A stretch of DNA of 64,000 nt. Source: Bacillus spizizenii TU-B-10. GTDB lineage: Bacteria; Bacillota; Bacilli; Bacillales; Bacillaceae. The position numbers and the translations under genes are program-made. Positions 8,188 to 18,897 of the stretch are shown piece after piece; the stretch's first letter is position 1, and the number at the start of each line of letters is the position of its first letter. The stretch covers positions 2,460,857 through 2,524,856 of the forward strand of contig NC_016047.1 in assembly GCF_000227465.1 (NCBI RefSeq), read 5' to 3'. The notes below the pieces were generated by a model. It worked only from the letters and a program-made list of their open reading frames with translations. It had not been told where the DNA came from and ran no database searches.

Positions 8188-9612
8188 TTAAAAATGAATG
8201 GCTTTGCCGTCTGCGGCAAGCGCTGCTTCTCCAATCGCTTCTGAAAGCGTCGGATGCGGATGAATCGTTTGTCCGACCTCCCACGGCGTCGCGTCCAGTA
8301 CTTTGGCAAGCCCCGCTTCTGAAATCATGTCTGTGACATGAGGGCCGATCATATGCACGCCGAGGATATCATCCGTGTCACGATCCGCCACGATTTTTAC
8401 AAATCCGTCGCTATCTCCGTATACAAGCGCTTTTCCTATTGCCATAAATGGGAACTTGCCGATCTTGACATTGTGCCCATTCGCCTTTGCTTCATCTTCT
8501 GTTAAGCCGACACTGGCAGCTTCAGGACTAGAGTAGATGCACTTCGGTACAAGCGTTGGATCAAGCGAATGCGGATTGAGACCTGCAAAATGCTCAACGG
8601 CAATGATTCCTTCATGCGATGCAACGTGAGCTAACTGAAGGCCACCGATTACGTCTCCGATTGCATAAATTTGAGATTCCTTCGTTTGACAGCTTTCATT
8701 GACTGAAATGACGCCTTTTTCAGTGACAATATCGGTGTTTTCTATGCCGATGCCTTCGATATTTGCCTGTCTGCCGATGGAAACTAGCATTTTTTCAGCA
8801 GAATAAGTAATGGTTTCTCCGTCTTTTTCCGCTTGTATACTGATGTCGTCTGACGTTTTTGTCATTGTGTCAGGCAGCACTTTTGCCCCTGTAACGAACT
8901 GAATGCCTTTTTTCTTAAGAAGACTTTCCATTTCTTTTGAAATGTCTTGATCCTCAGTCGGCAATATGCGGTCCGCGTATTCAATAACCGTTACCTTCAC
9001 GCCAAAATCATGAAGCATAGACGCCCATTCGATACCAATAACGCCTCCGCCGACGATGATGATCGATTTTGGCAGCTCCTCCATTTGGAGAGCCTCATCC
9101 GAAGTCAATACATGCTTGCCGTCCGCTTCAAGACCCGGAAGCATTCTTGGTCTTGATCCTGTTGCAATAATGACTTGTTTCGGGATTAGCATGTCATTTT
9201 CTTCGCCATTTCCCCGTTCAACAGAAATCGTTCCCGGCAGCGGGGAGAAGATTGACGGTCCGAGGATACGGCCATATCCGTCGTACACGTCGATTTTTCC
9301 TTTTTTCATTAAATGATTCACACCGGCTGCAAGCTTATCCACAACAGCTTGCTTACGCTGCTGCACTTTTTCAAAGTTGAGGGACACGCCAGCCGTTTCC
9401 ACTCCGAATTGATCGGCTTCACGAGCTGTCCGGTATACCTCCGCGCTTCTAAGCAGCGCTTTACTCGGGATACAGCCTTTATGCAGACATGTCCCCCCGA
9501 GTTTTTCCTTTTCCACAACGGCTGTTTTTAAGCCGAGCTGAGCGGCTCTGATGGCCGCAACATAACCGCCGGTACCGCCGCCCAGAATGACTACGTCATA
9601 CTCAGTTGCCAT
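8188..9612 (-). CDS. lpdV: Dihydrolipoamide dehydrogenase E3 of the bkd complex LpdV
   Basis: 474-aa FAD-dependent pyridine nucleotide-disulfide oxidoreductase. Visible features: N-terminal FAD motif VVILGGGTGGYVAA, redox-active disulfide in GGTCLHKGCIPSK, NAD motif IIVGGGVIGIEWAS near residue 180, and the C-terminal His-Glu pair in HPHPTLSEAIGEA. It reoxidises the dihydrolipoyl arm of BkdB with NAD+. It is dedicated to the bkd complex by position; the genome should have another E3 for pyruvate dehydrogenase. Confidence 0.95.
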   Translation of the reverse strand: MATEYDVVILGGGTGGYVAAIRAAQLGLKTAVVEKEKLGGTCLHKGCIPSKALLRSAEVYRTAREADQFGVETAGVSLNFEKVQQRKQAVVDKLAAGVNHLMKKGKIDVYDGYGRILGPSIFSPLPGTISVERGNGEENDMLIPKQVIIATGSRPRMLPGLEADGKHVLTSDEALQMEELPKSIIIVGGGVIGIEWASMLHDFGVKVTVIEYADRILPTEDQDISKEMESLLKKKGIQFVTGAKVLPDTMTKTSDDISIQAEKDGETITYSAEKMLVSIGRQANIEGIGIENTDIVTEKGVISVNESCQTKESQIYAIGDVIGGLQLAHVASHEGIIAVEHFAGLNPHSLDPTLVPKCIYSSPEAASVGLTEDEAKANGHNVKIGKFPFMAIGKALVYGDSDGFVKIVADRDTDDILGVHMIGPHVTDMISEAGLAKVLDATPWEVGQTIHPHPTLSEAIGEAALAADGKAIHF

Positions 9613-9633
9613 GGTGACTCACTCCTAGTCTGT

Positions 9634-10725
9634 CTATTCAATACGATATTGTTTGGATTGCTCTTCGCCCAGCAATACCCTGAGCGCCCCTTGGGCCAGA
9701 GACTGCAGTTCATTTTCTCCCGGATAGACTAAAACGTCTGAAATCCAATCTATGTATGATCTGATATTGGAAACAAAGCTTTTGCCGTACGCAAGTCCTC
9801 CCGTCAGCACAATCGCTTCAACTTCACCTTTTAATGCAGCGCTGGCTGCCCCGATTTCCTTTGCTACCTGATACGCCATGGCATCAAAAATGAAACGGGC
9901 TTTTTCATCGCCCCCCTGAATCATCTGTTCCACTTTTACTGCGTCATTCGTACCGAGATAGCCGAAAAGCCCGCCGGTGCCCACCAGTTTTTTCATGATT
10001 TCTTCTTTTGTATACTGTCCTGAAAAACATAAATTCACAAGATCTCCCGCAGGCACTGTTCCTGCACGTTCAGGACTGAATGGCCCCTCTCCGTGAAGGC
10101 CGTTATTGACATCTACCACTCGCCCGTGGTCATGGACGCCAATTGTAATCCCGCCGCCCATATGGGTAACAATCATTTTCATGTTCTCATATCGTTTGCC
10201 GAGAGAGGCTGCCGCCTTACGGGCGACAGCTTTTTGGTTTAACGCATGGAAAATACTTTTCCGTTCAATTTCGGGCATACCTGAAATTTTTGCGAGCACT
10301 GACATTTCGTCTACGACAACAGGATCGACGATATACGAAGGGATATTCAGACCGTCAGCGATTTCTCGCGCGATAATACCGCCGAGATTAGAAGCATGCT
10401 GGCCGGCATAGCCGCTTTTCAAGTCCTCAATCATGTCATCGTTCACTTCGTAAGTTCCGCCTTCAATCGGCCGGAGAAGGCCGCCTCTGGCGCAGACTGC
10501 ATCAAACTTTGAGATATTGATTCCCTGTTCATGAAGCGTTTCGAGAATATGGTTTTTACGAAATTCATACTGATCAATAATATAGTCAAATCGCTGCAGC
10601 TCTTCTATGTTGTGTCTCAATGTTTTTTCAAAAATGCTTCGTTCGTTATGAAAAACACCGATTTTCGTTGAAGTTGAGCCTGGATTAATTGTGAGAATGC
10701 GTTTTTCATCATGTAGCACTTTCAT
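9634..10725 (-). CDS. buk: Butyrate (branched-chain fatty acid) kinase Buk
   Basis: 363-aa kinase of the acetokinase/ASKHA fold. The N-terminal phosphate-1 loop [15 protein letters not shown] and the later [13 protein letters not shown] and [13 protein letters not shown] motifs are present. With Ptb it converts isobutyryl-, isovaleryl- and 2-methylbutyryl-CoA to the free acids with ATP formation, or runs in reverse to activate them. It sits between bcd and lpdV with gaps of about 20 bases, inside one transcript. Confidence 0.95.
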   Translation of the reverse strand: MKVLHDEKRILTINPGSTSTKIGVFHNERSIFEKTLRHNIEELQRFDYIIDQYEFRKNHILETLHEQGINISKFDAVCARGGLLRPIEGGTYEVNDDMIEDLKSGYAGQHASNLGGIIAREIADGLNIPSYIVDPVVVDEMSVLAKISGMPEIERKSIFHALNQKAVARKAAASLGKRYENMKMIVTHMGGGITIGVHDHGRVVDVNNGLHGEGPFSPERAGTVPAGDLVNLCFSGQYTKEEIMKKLVGTGGLFGYLGTNDAVKVEQMIQGGDEKARFIFDAMAYQVAKEIGAASAALKGEVEAIVLTGGLAYGKSFVSNIRSYIDWISDVLVYPGENELQSLAQGALRVLLGEEQSKQYRIE

Positions 10726-10743
10726 AACCTCCAGATCAATTTC

Positions 10744-11838
10744 TTAACGTCTGCTTAATACACTGTGACCGTTTTGCAAAAACTGGCTTCTTGAGCGGCG
10801 CATGCGTTCAATCCGTTCCTCTGCCAAGCGGTCAGCCGCTAAATACGTCGGAATGCCGTCACGCTGAGAAATTTCAAGTACACGCTCAATATTGCCGTAA
10901 ATGCCTTCAACTTTCTTCAATGCGCGTTCTGCATTATAGCCGTAAAGCTCATCTGCCACGTTGATGACGCCGCCAGCGTTAATGACATAATCCGGTGCGT
11001 AAACGATGCCCATTTCGTGAATTTGATCGCCATGGCGTGTTTCTTTTAATTGGTTGTTAGCCGCACCCGCGATGACTTTCGCCTTCAGCTGTTTAATGGT
11101 GTCGTCGTTGATTGTCGCACCAAGGGCACACGGCGCATAAATATCGCAGTCTTGTGAATAAATCTCTTCCGGATCAACCGCACGGGCGCCAAAATCTTCA
11201 ACTGCGCGCTGTACTGACTGTTTGTTGATATCCGTAACGATTAAGTTTGCCCCTTCTTCATGCAGGTGGCGGCATAGGTTGTAGGCTACGTTCCCTACAC
11301 CCTGTACAGCGATGGTTTTCCCTTCAAGAGAGTCGGTTCCGAAAGCAGCTTTAGCGGCTGCTTTCATTCCTCTGTACACCCCGTACGCTGTAACTGGAGA
11401 AGGATTTCCAGAAGAGCCGAAAGCAGGAGAAATCCCTGTGACATAATCTGTTTCATCATGAATAATGTCCATATCCTCAACCGTTGTGCCTACATCTTCA
11501 GCTGTAATGTATCTTCCGTTCAGTCCTTGAATATAGCGGCCAAACGCGCGGAACATTTCTTCATTTTTATCTTTGCGCGGATCGCCGATTATCACTGTTT
11601 TTCCGCCGCCAAGGTTTAAGCCTGCTGCCGCGTTTTTATAGGTCATGCCTCTTGCCAGTCTGAGCGCGTCTTCAATTGCCGCTTCTTCATTTTCATATGT
11701 CCACATTCTCGTTCCGCCAAGCGCCGGACCAAGCGTTGTATCATGAATTGCGATAATCGCTTTTAAGCCTGATTGTTCATCTTGGCAGAATACCAATTGT
11801 TCGTAATCGTATTTCTCCATATATTTAAAAAGTTCCAT
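10744..11838 (-). CDS. bcd: Leucine/branched-chain amino acid dehydrogenase Bcd
   Basis: 364-aa NAD-dependent Glu/Leu/Phe/Val dehydrogenase family enzyme. The catalytic Lys region [14 protein letters not shown] (about residues 74-87) and the Rossmann motif [12 protein letters not shown] (about 180) are visible. It oxidatively deaminates leucine, valine and isoleucine to the 2-oxo acids used by the bkd dehydrogenase. It therefore links amino acid supply to the rest of the operon. Positioned between ptb and buk, 11 bases after ptb, with an AGGAGG ribosome site. Confidence 0.95.
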   Translation of the reverse strand: MELFKYMEKYDYEQLVFCQDEQSGLKAIIAIHDTTLGPALGGTRMWTYENEEAAIEDALRLARGMTYKNAAAGLNLGGGKTVIIGDPRKDKNEEMFRAFGRYIQGLNGRYITAEDVGTTVEDMDIIHDETDYVTGISPAFGSSGNPSPVTAYGVYRGMKAAAKAAFGTDSLEGKTIAVQGVGNVAYNLCRHLHEEGANLIVTDINKQSVQRAVEDFGARAVDPEEIYSQDCDIYAPCALGATINDDTIKQLKAKVIAGAANNQLKETRHGDQIHEMGIVYAPDYVINAGGVINVADELYGYNAERALKKVEGIYGNIERVLEISQRDGIPTYLAADRLAEERIERMRRSRSQFLQNGHSVLSRR

Positions 11839-11849
11839 GTTCGTTCCTC

Positions 11850-12749
11850 CTAGTGTGTGTATTCTTCAGATGCGCATATCGCTAGCGCAATAGAATACAG
11901 TTTATTTTCAGCGGAATCCGCTCTACTCGTTAAGGCAATCGGCGCTTTTGCTCCCGTAATCACAGCCGCCACGCTGGCCTTCGCAAAATAAATTAGTGAT
12001 TTATATAAAATATTGCCGGCCTCAATTGTTGGGACGAGAAGGATATCAGCGTTGCCCGCTACATTTCCCGAAATCTTTTTCTGGGCTGCAGCAATTTGTG
12101 ATACTGCGTTATCCAAAGCAAGCGGTCCATCAACAATGCAGCCTTTGATCTGGCCTCTTTTGCACATTTGAGCAAGAGCAGCAGCATTCACTGTCGCTTC
12201 CATTTTCGGGTTCACTGTTTCGACCGCTGCCAAAGCAGCTGCTTTTGGCATATTGTTCCCTACTGCATGAGCCACATGAACGGCGTTTTGCAAAATCTGC
12301 CGAAGCTCTTCCAGCGAAGGGGCAATATTCATAGCCGAATCTGTCACAAACATCAATCTGTCAAAGTCCGGTATATCAAACACAGCCACGTGGGAAAGGA
12401 CACTGGATGACCGAAGCCCCTCCTGTCTGTTCAACACCGCTTTAAGCAAAACAGAAGTCGGCACATTCCCTTTCATTAGAACGTCCGCTGTTTTGTGATG
12501 CACAGCACGAACTGCTAATTTTGCCGATTCCTCAGGCGAATCGGCATGAACGATTTCCACATGATGCCCTTGCATAGATGATGTCAGATCGTTTAGTTTC
12601 TTGCTGTCGCCCACTAACAAAAAACGGGCGGATAGGTGCTCGGCTGCCAGCTTTACAGCCCGGATCACTTCCTCATCCTCAGCATGGGCAACCGCAATGG
12701 TCTTGTTTTTGTACATCGATGCTTTGCCGATCAAATCTTTCAGCTTCAT
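11850..12749 (-). CDS. ptb: Phosphate butyryltransferase Ptb
   Basis: 299-aa phosphotransacylase-family enzyme that interconverts butyryl- or branched acyl-CoA and acyl phosphate, acting before Buk. The phosphotransacetylase-type C-terminal region with [16 protein letters not shown] is visible. It is the first gene behind the sigma-54 promoter at 12788-12804 and has a GAGAGGTGG ribosome site. The operon order ptb-bcd-buk-lpdV-bkdAA-bkdAB-bkdB matches B. subtilis exactly. Confidence 0.95.
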   Translation of the reverse strand: MKLKDLIGKASMYKNKTIAVAHAEDEEVIRAVKLAAEHLSARFLLVGDSKKLNDLTSSMQGHHVEIVHADSPEESAKLAVRAVHHKTADVLMKGNVPTSVLLKAVLNRQEGLRSSSVLSHVAVFDIPDFDRLMFVTDSAMNIAPSLEELRQILQNAVHVAHAVGNNMPKAAALAAVETVNPKMEATVNAAALAQMCKRGQIKGCIVDGPLALDNAVSQIAAAQKKISGNVAGNADILLVPTIEAGNILYKSLIYFAKASVAAVITGAKAPIALTSRADSAENKLYSIALAICASEEYTH

Positions 12750-12787
12750 CTGTTACCACCTCTCTTGTTTCGACTCCGCCTTTTATT

Positions 12788-12804
12788 ATGCAAGTTCCAT
12801 GCCA
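12788..12804 (-). promoter_or_regulatory. Sigma-54 (SigL) promoter of the bkd operon
   Basis: On the minus strand TGGCATGGAACTTGCAT has the invariant GG and GC 10 bp apart and matches the -24/-12 consensus TGGCAC-N5-TTGCA with one mismatch. It lies about 40 bases upstream of ptb and downstream of bkdR, which encodes the matching sigma-54 activator. This promoter class needs activator ATPase activity, so expression depends on BkdR and on isoleucine/valine supply. Confidence 0.9.
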
Positions 12805-12867
12805 GCTCCTCGCCATGCTGTCATAACGGATGTATTGAAAAATTCGTGCAGATGTTTGCGTTCATTC

Positions 12868-12881
12868 TGCAAATTATTGCA
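12868..12881 (-). promoter_or_regulatory. Candidate BkdR upstream activating site overlapping the bkdR stop codon
   Basis: TGCAATAATTTGCA (minus strand), an imperfect palindrome with TGCAA/TTGCA arms. It sits about 70 bp upstream of the sigma-54 promoter, where enhancer sites normally lie. The identical 14-mer occurs in the opposite orientation in front of bkdR at 14997-15010, which suggests that both are BkdR sites. Binding is inferred from this duplication, not shown. Confidence 0.55.
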
Positions 12882-14949
12882 TGCCTTCATTTGCAAGGCC
12901 GTATTTATCCATTTTGTAATATAAATTCCGAATACTGACACCGAGGGCTTTCGCTGTTTTTGTCCGGTTAAAATGATGCTTTTCGAGCGTTTGCTGGATC
13001 AAATGCGCTTCAAATTTTTCTACTGCGACAGACAGCTTTTCGCCTTTAATATCCGGAAAATCAAACCCTGCACCTTGTTCTGTGTCACTTTCTTTTTGCA
13101 CAAGTTCGAATACAGGCAAGTGATCTTTTTCAATCCATTCCATATGCGGATTCAGAAAAATCATGGCTCGTCCAAGGACATTTTCCAGTTCGCGGACATT
13201 CCCAGGCCAATGGTATGCGGATAAGGCACGCAAAGCTTGCTGCGAGAGCCCCTTTACATTCCTGCCGTAATCCCGGTTGATCTTTTGGATAAGCCGGACG
13301 CTGAGTGCCTCAATGTCCTCCAGCCGCTGCCGCAAAGGCGGAATAGAGATCGGATAGCGGTTAATCCGGTAATACAGGTCTTCGCGGAATGTTCCATCCG
13401 CCATCGCCTTTTCGATATTTACATTTGTCGCCGCGATCACTCTGACATTGACAGGGATCGCTTTCGTGCCGCCCACTCTGACGATTTCCTTCTCTTGAAG
13501 GACACGTAGCAATTTCGCCTGCATATTTTGTGTCAGCTCGCCGATTTCATCTAAGAAAATGCTGCCGTTATTGGCTTCTTCGAATAAGCCCTTTTTACCT
13601 CCGCGCTTCGCTCCTGAAAACGCACCATCCTCATAGCCGAACAATTCTGATTCAAGCAGGTTTTCAGAAAGGGCTGCACAATTCACGCGAATAAATTTAT
13701 TGTATTTCCGGTCGCTTTCGTTATGGATGGCATGGGCGAACAGTTCTTTTCCTGTTCCCGATTCCCCGCGTAGCAAAATCGTTGCCGGCGTTTTCGCCCC
13801 GAGCTTCGCCTGTTCAAGCGCAACCAGCATTTGCTCGCTTTTGCCGATAATGTCGTCAAAAGTGTATTTCGCTTCAAGCGTCCGAATGATTTGCCTTGCG
13901 CGGTTAAGCTCCGCTGTCAACATTTTAATTTCGGACACATCGTGAATCACACCGACGCTGCCTTTCAAAATCCCGTCTACAATGACCGGCGCTACATTTA
14001 CGATGACCTCTTTTTCATTCGGGCCGACCTTCATTCTGACACCGCGGACAGGCCGTCTTGTTTCAAGCACCTTTAAATGCATGCTTTCACCTTCAGAGAT
14101 ATCAGTGTTTGCAGGCTTGCCGATGACTTCTTTTTCAGAAAGCCCCGTCATTTTCGTATACGCTTTATTGATCAAGAGTCCGATGCCGTTTTCATCAACG
14201 ACAGAAATTGCCTCGTCGGAGGATTGAATAATCGCCTCCAGCATCGTGCGCACCTGTTTGAGATTCGTCACTTCCTCCGCCAGCTCAACGGCATCCGTTA
14301 TATCCTTGAATACACAGAGCGCTCCGAGCAAACGGCCGCCTTCATCAATGATCGGCAGTCTGGTAGTCACGATTTGATTCTCACCTAAAAGCTGCTTTTG
14401 GTTGTATTCAGGCTCTCTCGTTTTTAAAATCCGCGGCATCTTTGTGCTCGGAATGACTTCTTTGATCGGGCGCCCGATGACTTCCTCGCGTTTTTTCCCG
14501 ACCATCTTTTCGGCCATATGGTTAAAGAGAATGATTTCTTCATTGATATCAATAAAAATCATCCCGTCATGGGTAGAATTAAAAATTCGATCGTGTTTAT
14601 ATGTTTGCTCTTTTAGCATTTGAATCAGGTGCTGCTTTTCTTCCATCAGCTGAAAAACGATGTACGCCATTTTCCCTGGCATAACAATAGTCTCTTCATG
14701 CTTTTCCTGAAGGAGTTTGTCAAACACGGCTTGATCGCCGGTGGTATGAATGACGATATCCGGTTTTTGTTGTATGTAAGGTTTCCAATCAGATGAAACG
14801 GCAATCCCATACTGTTCTGCTTCTATCAATCCCGGCGCCTCGGGGTCTTTGTCAACCACGGCAATGATCTCTATGATGGCTGTTTTGATCAGAATGTGTA
14901 ATAACGCCGTTCCCCTTTTGCCGGCACCTACAATCAGTACCTTTTGCAT
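12874..14949 (-). CDS. bkdR: Sigma-54-dependent activator BkdR
   Basis: 691-aa enhancer-binding protein. Domain order: a Rossmann-like N-terminus ([14 protein letters not shown]), two PAS domains (about 120-230 and 240-350), a sigma-54 AAA+ domain from about 375 with Walker A GESGTGKE and the sigma-contact loop GAFSGA, and a C-terminal Fis-type helix-turn-helix ([17 protein letters not shown]). It activates the bkd operon from the -24/-12 promoter. I chose the ATG of MQKVLIVG, seven bases after AAGGGG; the frame stays open for six more codons with an ATG that lacks a good ribosome site. Confidence 0.93.
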   Translation of the reverse strand: MQKVLIVGAGKRGTALLHILIKTAIIEIIAVVDKDPEAPGLIEAEQYGIAVSSDWKPYIQQKPDIVIHTTGDQAVFDKLLQEKHEETIVMPGKMAYIVFQLMEEKQHLIQMLKEQTYKHDRIFNSTHDGMIFIDINEEIILFNHMAEKMVGKKREEVIGRPIKEVIPSTKMPRILKTREPEYNQKQLLGENQIVTTRLPIIDEGGRLLGALCVFKDITDAVELAEEVTNLKQVRTMLEAIIQSSDEAISVVDENGIGLLINKAYTKMTGLSEKEVIGKPANTDISEGESMHLKVLETRRPVRGVRMKVGPNEKEVIVNVAPVIVDGILKGSVGVIHDVSEIKMLTAELNRARQIIRTLEAKYTFDDIIGKSEQMLVALEQAKLGAKTPATILLRGESGTGKELFAHAIHNESDRKYNKFIRVNCAALSENLLESELFGYEDGAFSGAKRGGKKGLFEEANNGSIFLDEIGELTQNMQAKLLRVLQEKEIVRVGGTKAIPVNVRVIAATNVNIEKAMADGTFREDLYYRINRYPISIPPLRQRLEDIEALSVRLIQKINRDYGRNVKGLSQQALRALSAYHWPGNVRELENVLGRAMIFLNPHMEWIEKDHLPVFELVQKESDTEQGAGFDFPDIKGEKLSVAVEKFEAHLIQQTLEKHHFNRTKTAKALGVSIRNLYYKMDKYGLANEGMQ

Positions 14950-14996
14950 CCCGCTACCCCTTTGCATGAAAAAATTTGCACACCTATTTATTCCGT

Positions 14997-15010
14997 TGCA
15001 ATAATTTGCA
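14997..15010 (+). promoter_or_regulatory. Second copy of the candidate BkdR site, in front of bkdR
   Basis: TGCAATAATTTGCA, identical to the site at 12868-12881 but inverted relative to it, lies between the predicted bkdR promoter and its start codon. A further TTTGCA half-site occurs at 14975-14980. The location downstream of the -10 would suit autorepression. Confidence 0.5.
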
Positions 15011-15017
15011 CAACCCT

Positions 15018-15045
15018 ATGTTACCACGTTTTCTTCTCTTGACAA
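15018..15045 (-). promoter_or_regulatory. Likely sigma-A promoter of bkdR
   Basis: TTGTCA, 16-bp spacer and TAACAT on the minus strand, about 70-95 bases upstream of the bkdR ATG. It overlaps the divergent yqzF promoter, sharing the -35 region, so the two genes may compete for polymerase. Confidence 0.5.
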
Positions 15046-15067
15046 AATATTTTTTCCGCTGGACAAT
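15039..15067 (+). promoter_or_regulatory. Likely sigma-A promoter of yqzF
   Basis: Consensus TTGACA, 17-bp spacer and GACAAT on the plus strand, 35-60 bases upstream of yqzF. Its -35 overlaps that of the divergent bkdR promoter. Confidence 0.55.
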
Positions 15068-15101
15068 AAAGGAAATGAAAAGATAAAGGAGTTTTCTGAG
15101 G

Positions 15102-15338
15102 ATGAGCCGACTTCTTGCGCTTTTGATATTAGTCATCCCCGGTGCCATTTCCGCTTTAGGCATTAAACTGATGAGGGAGACGCTTTTCGGCCATACGATA
15201 AAGCCATTCGGAGCTCTTTGGCTCCAAGGTTTGTCAGGATTTATCTTTTTTGTGTTCGGCCTTTATGTGCTGGCCGGGTTCATTTTATTCAGAGACAGAA
15301 AACGCAATCAAGTCAGCCCGCGATTCAGAAAACGATAG
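15102..15338 (+). CDS. yqzF: Small membrane protein YqzF (DUF2627-type)
   Basis: 78-aa protein with two hydrophobic segments (about 2-20 and 43-64) joined by a short polar loop, ending in a strongly basic tail (RDRKRNQ...RFRKR). This predicts a two-pass inner membrane protein with a cytoplasmic positive tail. It is conserved at this place next to bkdR in the B. subtilis group; its function is unknown to me. AAAGGAG precedes the ATG. It is divergent from bkdR and convergent with prpB. Confidence 0.85.
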   Translation: MSRLLALLILVIPGAISALGIKLMRETLFGHTIKPFGALWLQGLSGFIFFVFGLYVLAGFILFRDRKRNQVSPRFRKR

Positions 15339-15342
15339 CTGC

Positions 15343-15373
15343 AAAAAAGCCGGAGAACTCTCCGGCTTTTTTT
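15343..15373. terminator. Bidirectional terminator between yqzF and prpB
   Basis: Stem AGCCGGAG/CTCCGGCT with flanking A and T runs in the 43-bp gap between two converging genes, so it can serve both strands. Confidence 0.9.
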
Positions 15374-15381
15374 AGTCGAAA

Positions 15382-16287
15382 CTATTCGTCAGGCAAAACA
15401 GTCTTGGCAATTGTTTTATCCAACGCTTCATAGTCATAATAAGAAATCGTCTCGTACAGTTCTTTTCGTGTCTGCAAATGATGAAGCCCTTCTTTTTGTG
15501 AGCCGCGCTCCTTCATCAAACCAAACATTCGTTCATAAGCTTTTGCCGCCGCTCGAAGCGATGTGACAGGATAAATCACCATGCGAAACCCCATATCTTC
15601 GAATTCATCGGCGCGATAATACGGCGTTTTCCCAAATTCGGTCATATTCGCAAGGAGCGGAACGGAGATGCACTCAGCAAACTGGCGGAATTCGTTCTCC
15701 GCCTGAAGCGCTTCCGGAAATATCGCGTCCGCTCCCGCTTCAATGTAAGCCTCTGACCGTTTTATTGCGGCATCAAGTCCTTCCTGTGCCCTAGCATCAG
15801 TACGGGCAACAACGACAAGGGAGGGCGCCGCTTGTTTGATCGCTTTTATTTTTTGAGCCATTTCCTTTATCGGAACAAGCTGTTTGCCATTTAAATGTCC
15901 GCATTTTTTCGGAAGCTGCTGGTCTTCGATTTGAACGGCGGCTACTCTGGCTTCAAGCATCTCGCGGGCGGTTCGGGCGGCATTTAACACACCGCCAAAT
16001 CCCGTATCGATATCAACAAGCAGAGGCAGGTCTGCTGCACGCACAAGATCTTTGGCCCGATCAGCCATTTCTATCGACGTGATGATCCCTAAATCAGGAA
16101 GCCCCCTGCTGGCTGTATATGCCGCACCAGACAAATAAATGGAAGAAAAACCGGCCTCCTTTGCAAGCAAGGCGGCCATCCCGTCATGAGCGCCGGGAAT
16201 TTGCAGAATGTCCGGCGCTGACATCAGCTTGCGGAAACGCCCGGCAAGCTCCTCTTGTGACGATTGTTTATTGACGATCCACGACAT
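15382..16287 (-). CDS. prpB: 2-methylisocitrate lyase PrpB (YqiQ)
   Basis: 301-aa isocitrate lyase/PEP mutase superfamily enzyme. The catalytic loop PKKCGHLNGK carries the active Cys (most homologues read KRCGH), and the Mg-binding DIDTGFGG and EDQ motifs are present. It cleaves 2-methylisocitrate to pyruvate and succinate, the last step of the methylcitrate cycle. Last gene of the mmg operon, 19 bases after mmgE, transcribed in the sporulation mother cell. Confidence 0.93.
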   Translation of the reverse strand: MSWIVNKQSSQEELAGRFRKLMSAPDILQIPGAHDGMAALLAKEAGFSSIYLSGAAYTASRGLPDLGIITSIEMADRAKDLVRAADLPLLVDIDTGFGGVLNAARTAREMLEARVAAVQIEDQQLPKKCGHLNGKQLVPIKEMAQKIKAIKQAAPSLVVVARTDARAQEGLDAAIKRSEAYIEAGADAIFPEALQAENEFRQFAECISVPLLANMTEFGKTPYYRADEFEDMGFRMVIYPVTSLRAAAKAYERMFGLMKERGSQKEGLHHLQTRKELYETISYYDYEALDKTIAKTVLPDE

Positions 16288-16306
16288 GACGCAAGCCCTC
16301 CTTCTT

Positions 16307-17725
16307 TTACATGCAGAACATATCTACGAATTCATTTACGCGCATCGTTTGTAATGTCTCATAGCTGGTACAGCGCTCATAAATGTGTTTGTGCTGTTTA
16401 TCAGCATAATGAGTTTTGAGATTGGCAGAAAACTTTTCCAGCAGTTTCGGCACTGCTTCGTCTCTTCGAAAACGATGGCCGAGCGGAAATTCACATTCCA
16501 CCATTTCCGTGCTCGTTCCGTCTTTAAAATAAACTTGAACGGCATTTGAAATGGAACGCTTATCGGGTTTCAGGTAATCCTCCGTATATGTTTTATTTTC
16601 AGTCACTTCCATTTTATCCCGTAGCTTATCTATTCTCGGATCACTCGCTGTTTCAACTTCATAATGCTGCGCGGTAATATCACCAAAAAGCAAACCGATT
16701 GCTGTAATGTATTGGAGGCAGTGATCACGATCAGCGGGATTGTGAAGCGGGCCTTTTTTATCAATGATTCGGATAGCGGATTCGTGCGTTCTGATGACAA
16801 CTCGGTCAATCTCATCAATCCGGCCCTTTACCTGGGGATGAAGAATGACGGCGCACTCTGCCGCTGTCTGGGCGTGAAATTCCGCAGGATAAGACACTTT
16901 AAATAACACATTTTCCATGACATAAGCATCGAGCGGACGGGCAAGTTTGATCTCTTTCTTATTGAATAGAACGTCTTGGAAGCCCCATCCCGGTGCGCTT
17001 AACGCTGTCGGATAACCCATTTCCCCTTTTAACGCCATCAGCGCCAAATGAACACCTCTGCTAGTTGCATCCCCTGCCGCCCATGATTTACGCGAGCCTG
17101 TATTCGGTGAATGCCGGTATGTCCTCAAGGCTGCATTGTCAATCCATGCATTCGAAAGCGCATTTTTGATTTCTTCTCTTCTGCCGCCCAAAAGCTTTGC
17201 TGCAACAGCAGTTGTCGCAATTTTGACAAACAGTACATGATCAAGGCCGACTCGGTTCAAGCTGTTTTCTAACGCCAGCACACCTTGAATCTCGTGTGCT
17301 TTGATCATCATTTCAAGTACGTCGCGTACCGTTAAAGGCTCTTTTCCTTCAGACAGCCTTACTCTCGATACATAATCAGCAGCGGCAAGGATTCCTCCCA
17401 GATTATCCGACGGATGCCCCCACTCCGCCGCCAGCCACGTATCGTTGTAATCGAGCCAGCGGATCATGCACCCGATATTAAACGCTGCCCTCACCGGATC
17501 GAGAACATATGATGTTCCCGGTACTTTGCTTCCATTCGGCACAATCGTTCCGGGAACAATCGGGCCAAGCAGCTTTGTGCATTCGGGATACCGGAGCGCC
17601 AAAATCCCGCAGCCCAGCGTATCCAGCAACACATGCCCCGCTGTTGTATATGCCTCTGAGCTTGCAATCTCTTTCTCAAGCACATAGTCTGTAATTTCTT
17701 CAATGACATGATCCGTTTTCAGCAT
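16307..17725 (-). CDS. mmgE: 2-methylcitrate dehydratase MmgE/PrpD
   Basis: 472-aa MmgE/PrpD family dehydratase that converts 2-methylcitrate to 2-methylaconitate (and may also act on citrate). The conserved HPSDNLG and [10 protein letters not shown] regions are visible. The start is the ATG of [10 protein letters not shown], a few bases after GAAAGGAAC; the open frame extends six codons further but lacks a better ribosome site. It lies between mmgD and prpB, so dehydratase, synthase and lyase of the methylcitrate cycle are contiguous. Confidence 0.93.
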   Translation of the reverse strand: MLKTDHVIEEITDYVLEKEIASSEAYTTAGHVLLDTLGCGILALRYPECTKLLGPIVPGTIVPNGSKVPGTSYVLDPVRAAFNIGCMIRWLDYNDTWLAAEWGHPSDNLGGILAAADYVSRVRLSEGKEPLTVRDVLEMMIKAHEIQGVLALENSLNRVGLDHVLFVKIATTAVAAKLLGGRREEIKNALSNAWIDNAALRTYRHSPNTGSRKSWAAGDATSRGVHLALMALKGEMGYPTALSAPGWGFQDVLFNKKEIKLARPLDAYVMENVLFKVSYPAEFHAQTAAECAVILHPQVKGRIDEIDRVVIRTHESAIRIIDKKGPLHNPADRDHCLQYITAIGLLFGDITAQHYEVETASDPRIDKLRDKMEVTENKTYTEDYLKPDKRSISNAVQVYFKDGTSTEMVECEFPLGHRFRRDEAVPKLLEKFSANLKTHYADKQHKHIYERCTSYETLQTMRVNEFVDMFCM

Positions 17726-17746
17726 GCTACCAGTTCCTTTCATGAT

Positions 17747-18865
17747 TTATGATTCGGCCTGATGGCGCGGGCCCATATAGCTGACACGGGGGCGGAAGAG
17801 ACGGTTATTGGAATGCTGTTCGATCACATGGGCGCATAAACCGGACGTTCTCGCGCTGAAAAAGACAGGTGTATACAAAGGAATCGGTATGCCGAGCATC
17901 CAATACACCGGGGCAGCGTAGTAATCCAAATTCGGGTAAAGCCCTTTTTCCTTCTCCATCAGCCGCTCTCCTGCTTCACACATCTCGTATAAACGATGGT
18001 CACCGGCTTTATCGCATAATTGTTGCAGCGCCTCTTTCATCATGAGTGCTCTCGGGTCCATTTTTTTCATATACACCCGGTGGCCGAATCCCATAATTTT
18101 TTCTTTTCTTTTCAGTTTTATTTGCAGAAGCTGCTCAAAATCGGACGTTGTTTTCGCCTCCAAAAGCATATACATCACAGCTTCGTTTGCTCCTCCGTGA
18201 AGATTCCCTTTCAGGGAGGCGACAGCTCCTGTCAAAGATCCATAAAGATCCGAATGTGTAGAAGCAATGACCCTTGCCGCAAAGGTTGAATTCGGCATCT
18301 CATGCTCACTGTACAGGACGAGGGAGCGGTCAAAAATCCGTTCTTCCAGTGAGGACGGCAATTTCCCTGTCATCATGTATAGAAAGTTTGCACTGTAGGA
18401 TAGGGTTTGAAGCGGAAGAAGCGGCTCTTTCTTATTGATGATCCTGTAGCTGGCAGCAGTGAGGGCAGGCATTTTCCCGAGAAGCTGATAGGCGCGTTCT
18501 TTGTTTGCAGAAGGAGTGCGATCATCTATGTGCCGATCATAGCCGGCAAGTGCCGACAGACCGGTACGCAGGCTATCCATCGGATGAGTGTGCTCAGGGA
18601 GTAGTTCAAGCAGACGGAGATGATCAGCAGGCAGGCTTGATGCACTGTTTATGTTTCTTTCCAGCGCTTCCATTTCACTTTCTTCCGCCAGCCTGCCCTC
18701 CAGCAATAAATGAACAATCTCCAAGTAGCTTTTTGTTTTAGAAAGATCTATTAAATCATAGCCTCGTATCAAAATCTGGCTGGACTGCGTGTCAAGATAA
18801 GAAATATGAGTTTCTGCCGCGATCACACCGTCCAAACCCGGAGAATAATGCTGTTTCTCCTCCAT
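17747..18865 (-). CDS. mmgD: 2-methylcitrate/citrate synthase MmgD
   Basis: 372-aa citrate synthase family enzyme condensing propionyl-CoA (or acetyl-CoA) with oxaloacetate. The conserved catalytic His motifs are visible (LHGGANEAVM near 220 and GFGHRVY near 255), as is the C-terminal RPRVSYMGPR. It feeds MmgE and PrpB. It sits mid-operon between mmgC and mmgE. Confidence 0.93.
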   Translation of the reverse strand: MEEKQHYSPGLDGVIAAETHISYLDTQSSQILIRGYDLIDLSKTKSYLEIVHLLLEGRLAEESEMEALERNINSASSLPADHLRLLELLPEHTHPMDSLRTGLSALAGYDRHIDDRTPSANKERAYQLLGKMPALTAASYRIINKKEPLLPLQTLSYSANFLYMMTGKLPSSLEERIFDRSLVLYSEHEMPNSTFAARVIASTHSDLYGSLTGAVASLKGNLHGGANEAVMYMLLEAKTTSDFEQLLQIKLKRKEKIMGFGHRVYMKKMDPRALMMKEALQQLCDKAGDHRLYEMCEAGERLMEKEKGLYPNLDYYAAPVYWMLGIPIPLYTPVFFSARTSGLCAHVIEQHSNNRLFRPRVSYMGPRHQAES

Positions 18866-18897
18866 ATCCTCAACCTCCGTTTTGCGTTTTTTGTCTA

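Noticed and set aside
7788-8336. 182-aa plus-strand frame across bkdAA-lpdV
   Set aside because: Antisense to two conserved enzymes and spans their junction; no ribosome site or family features.
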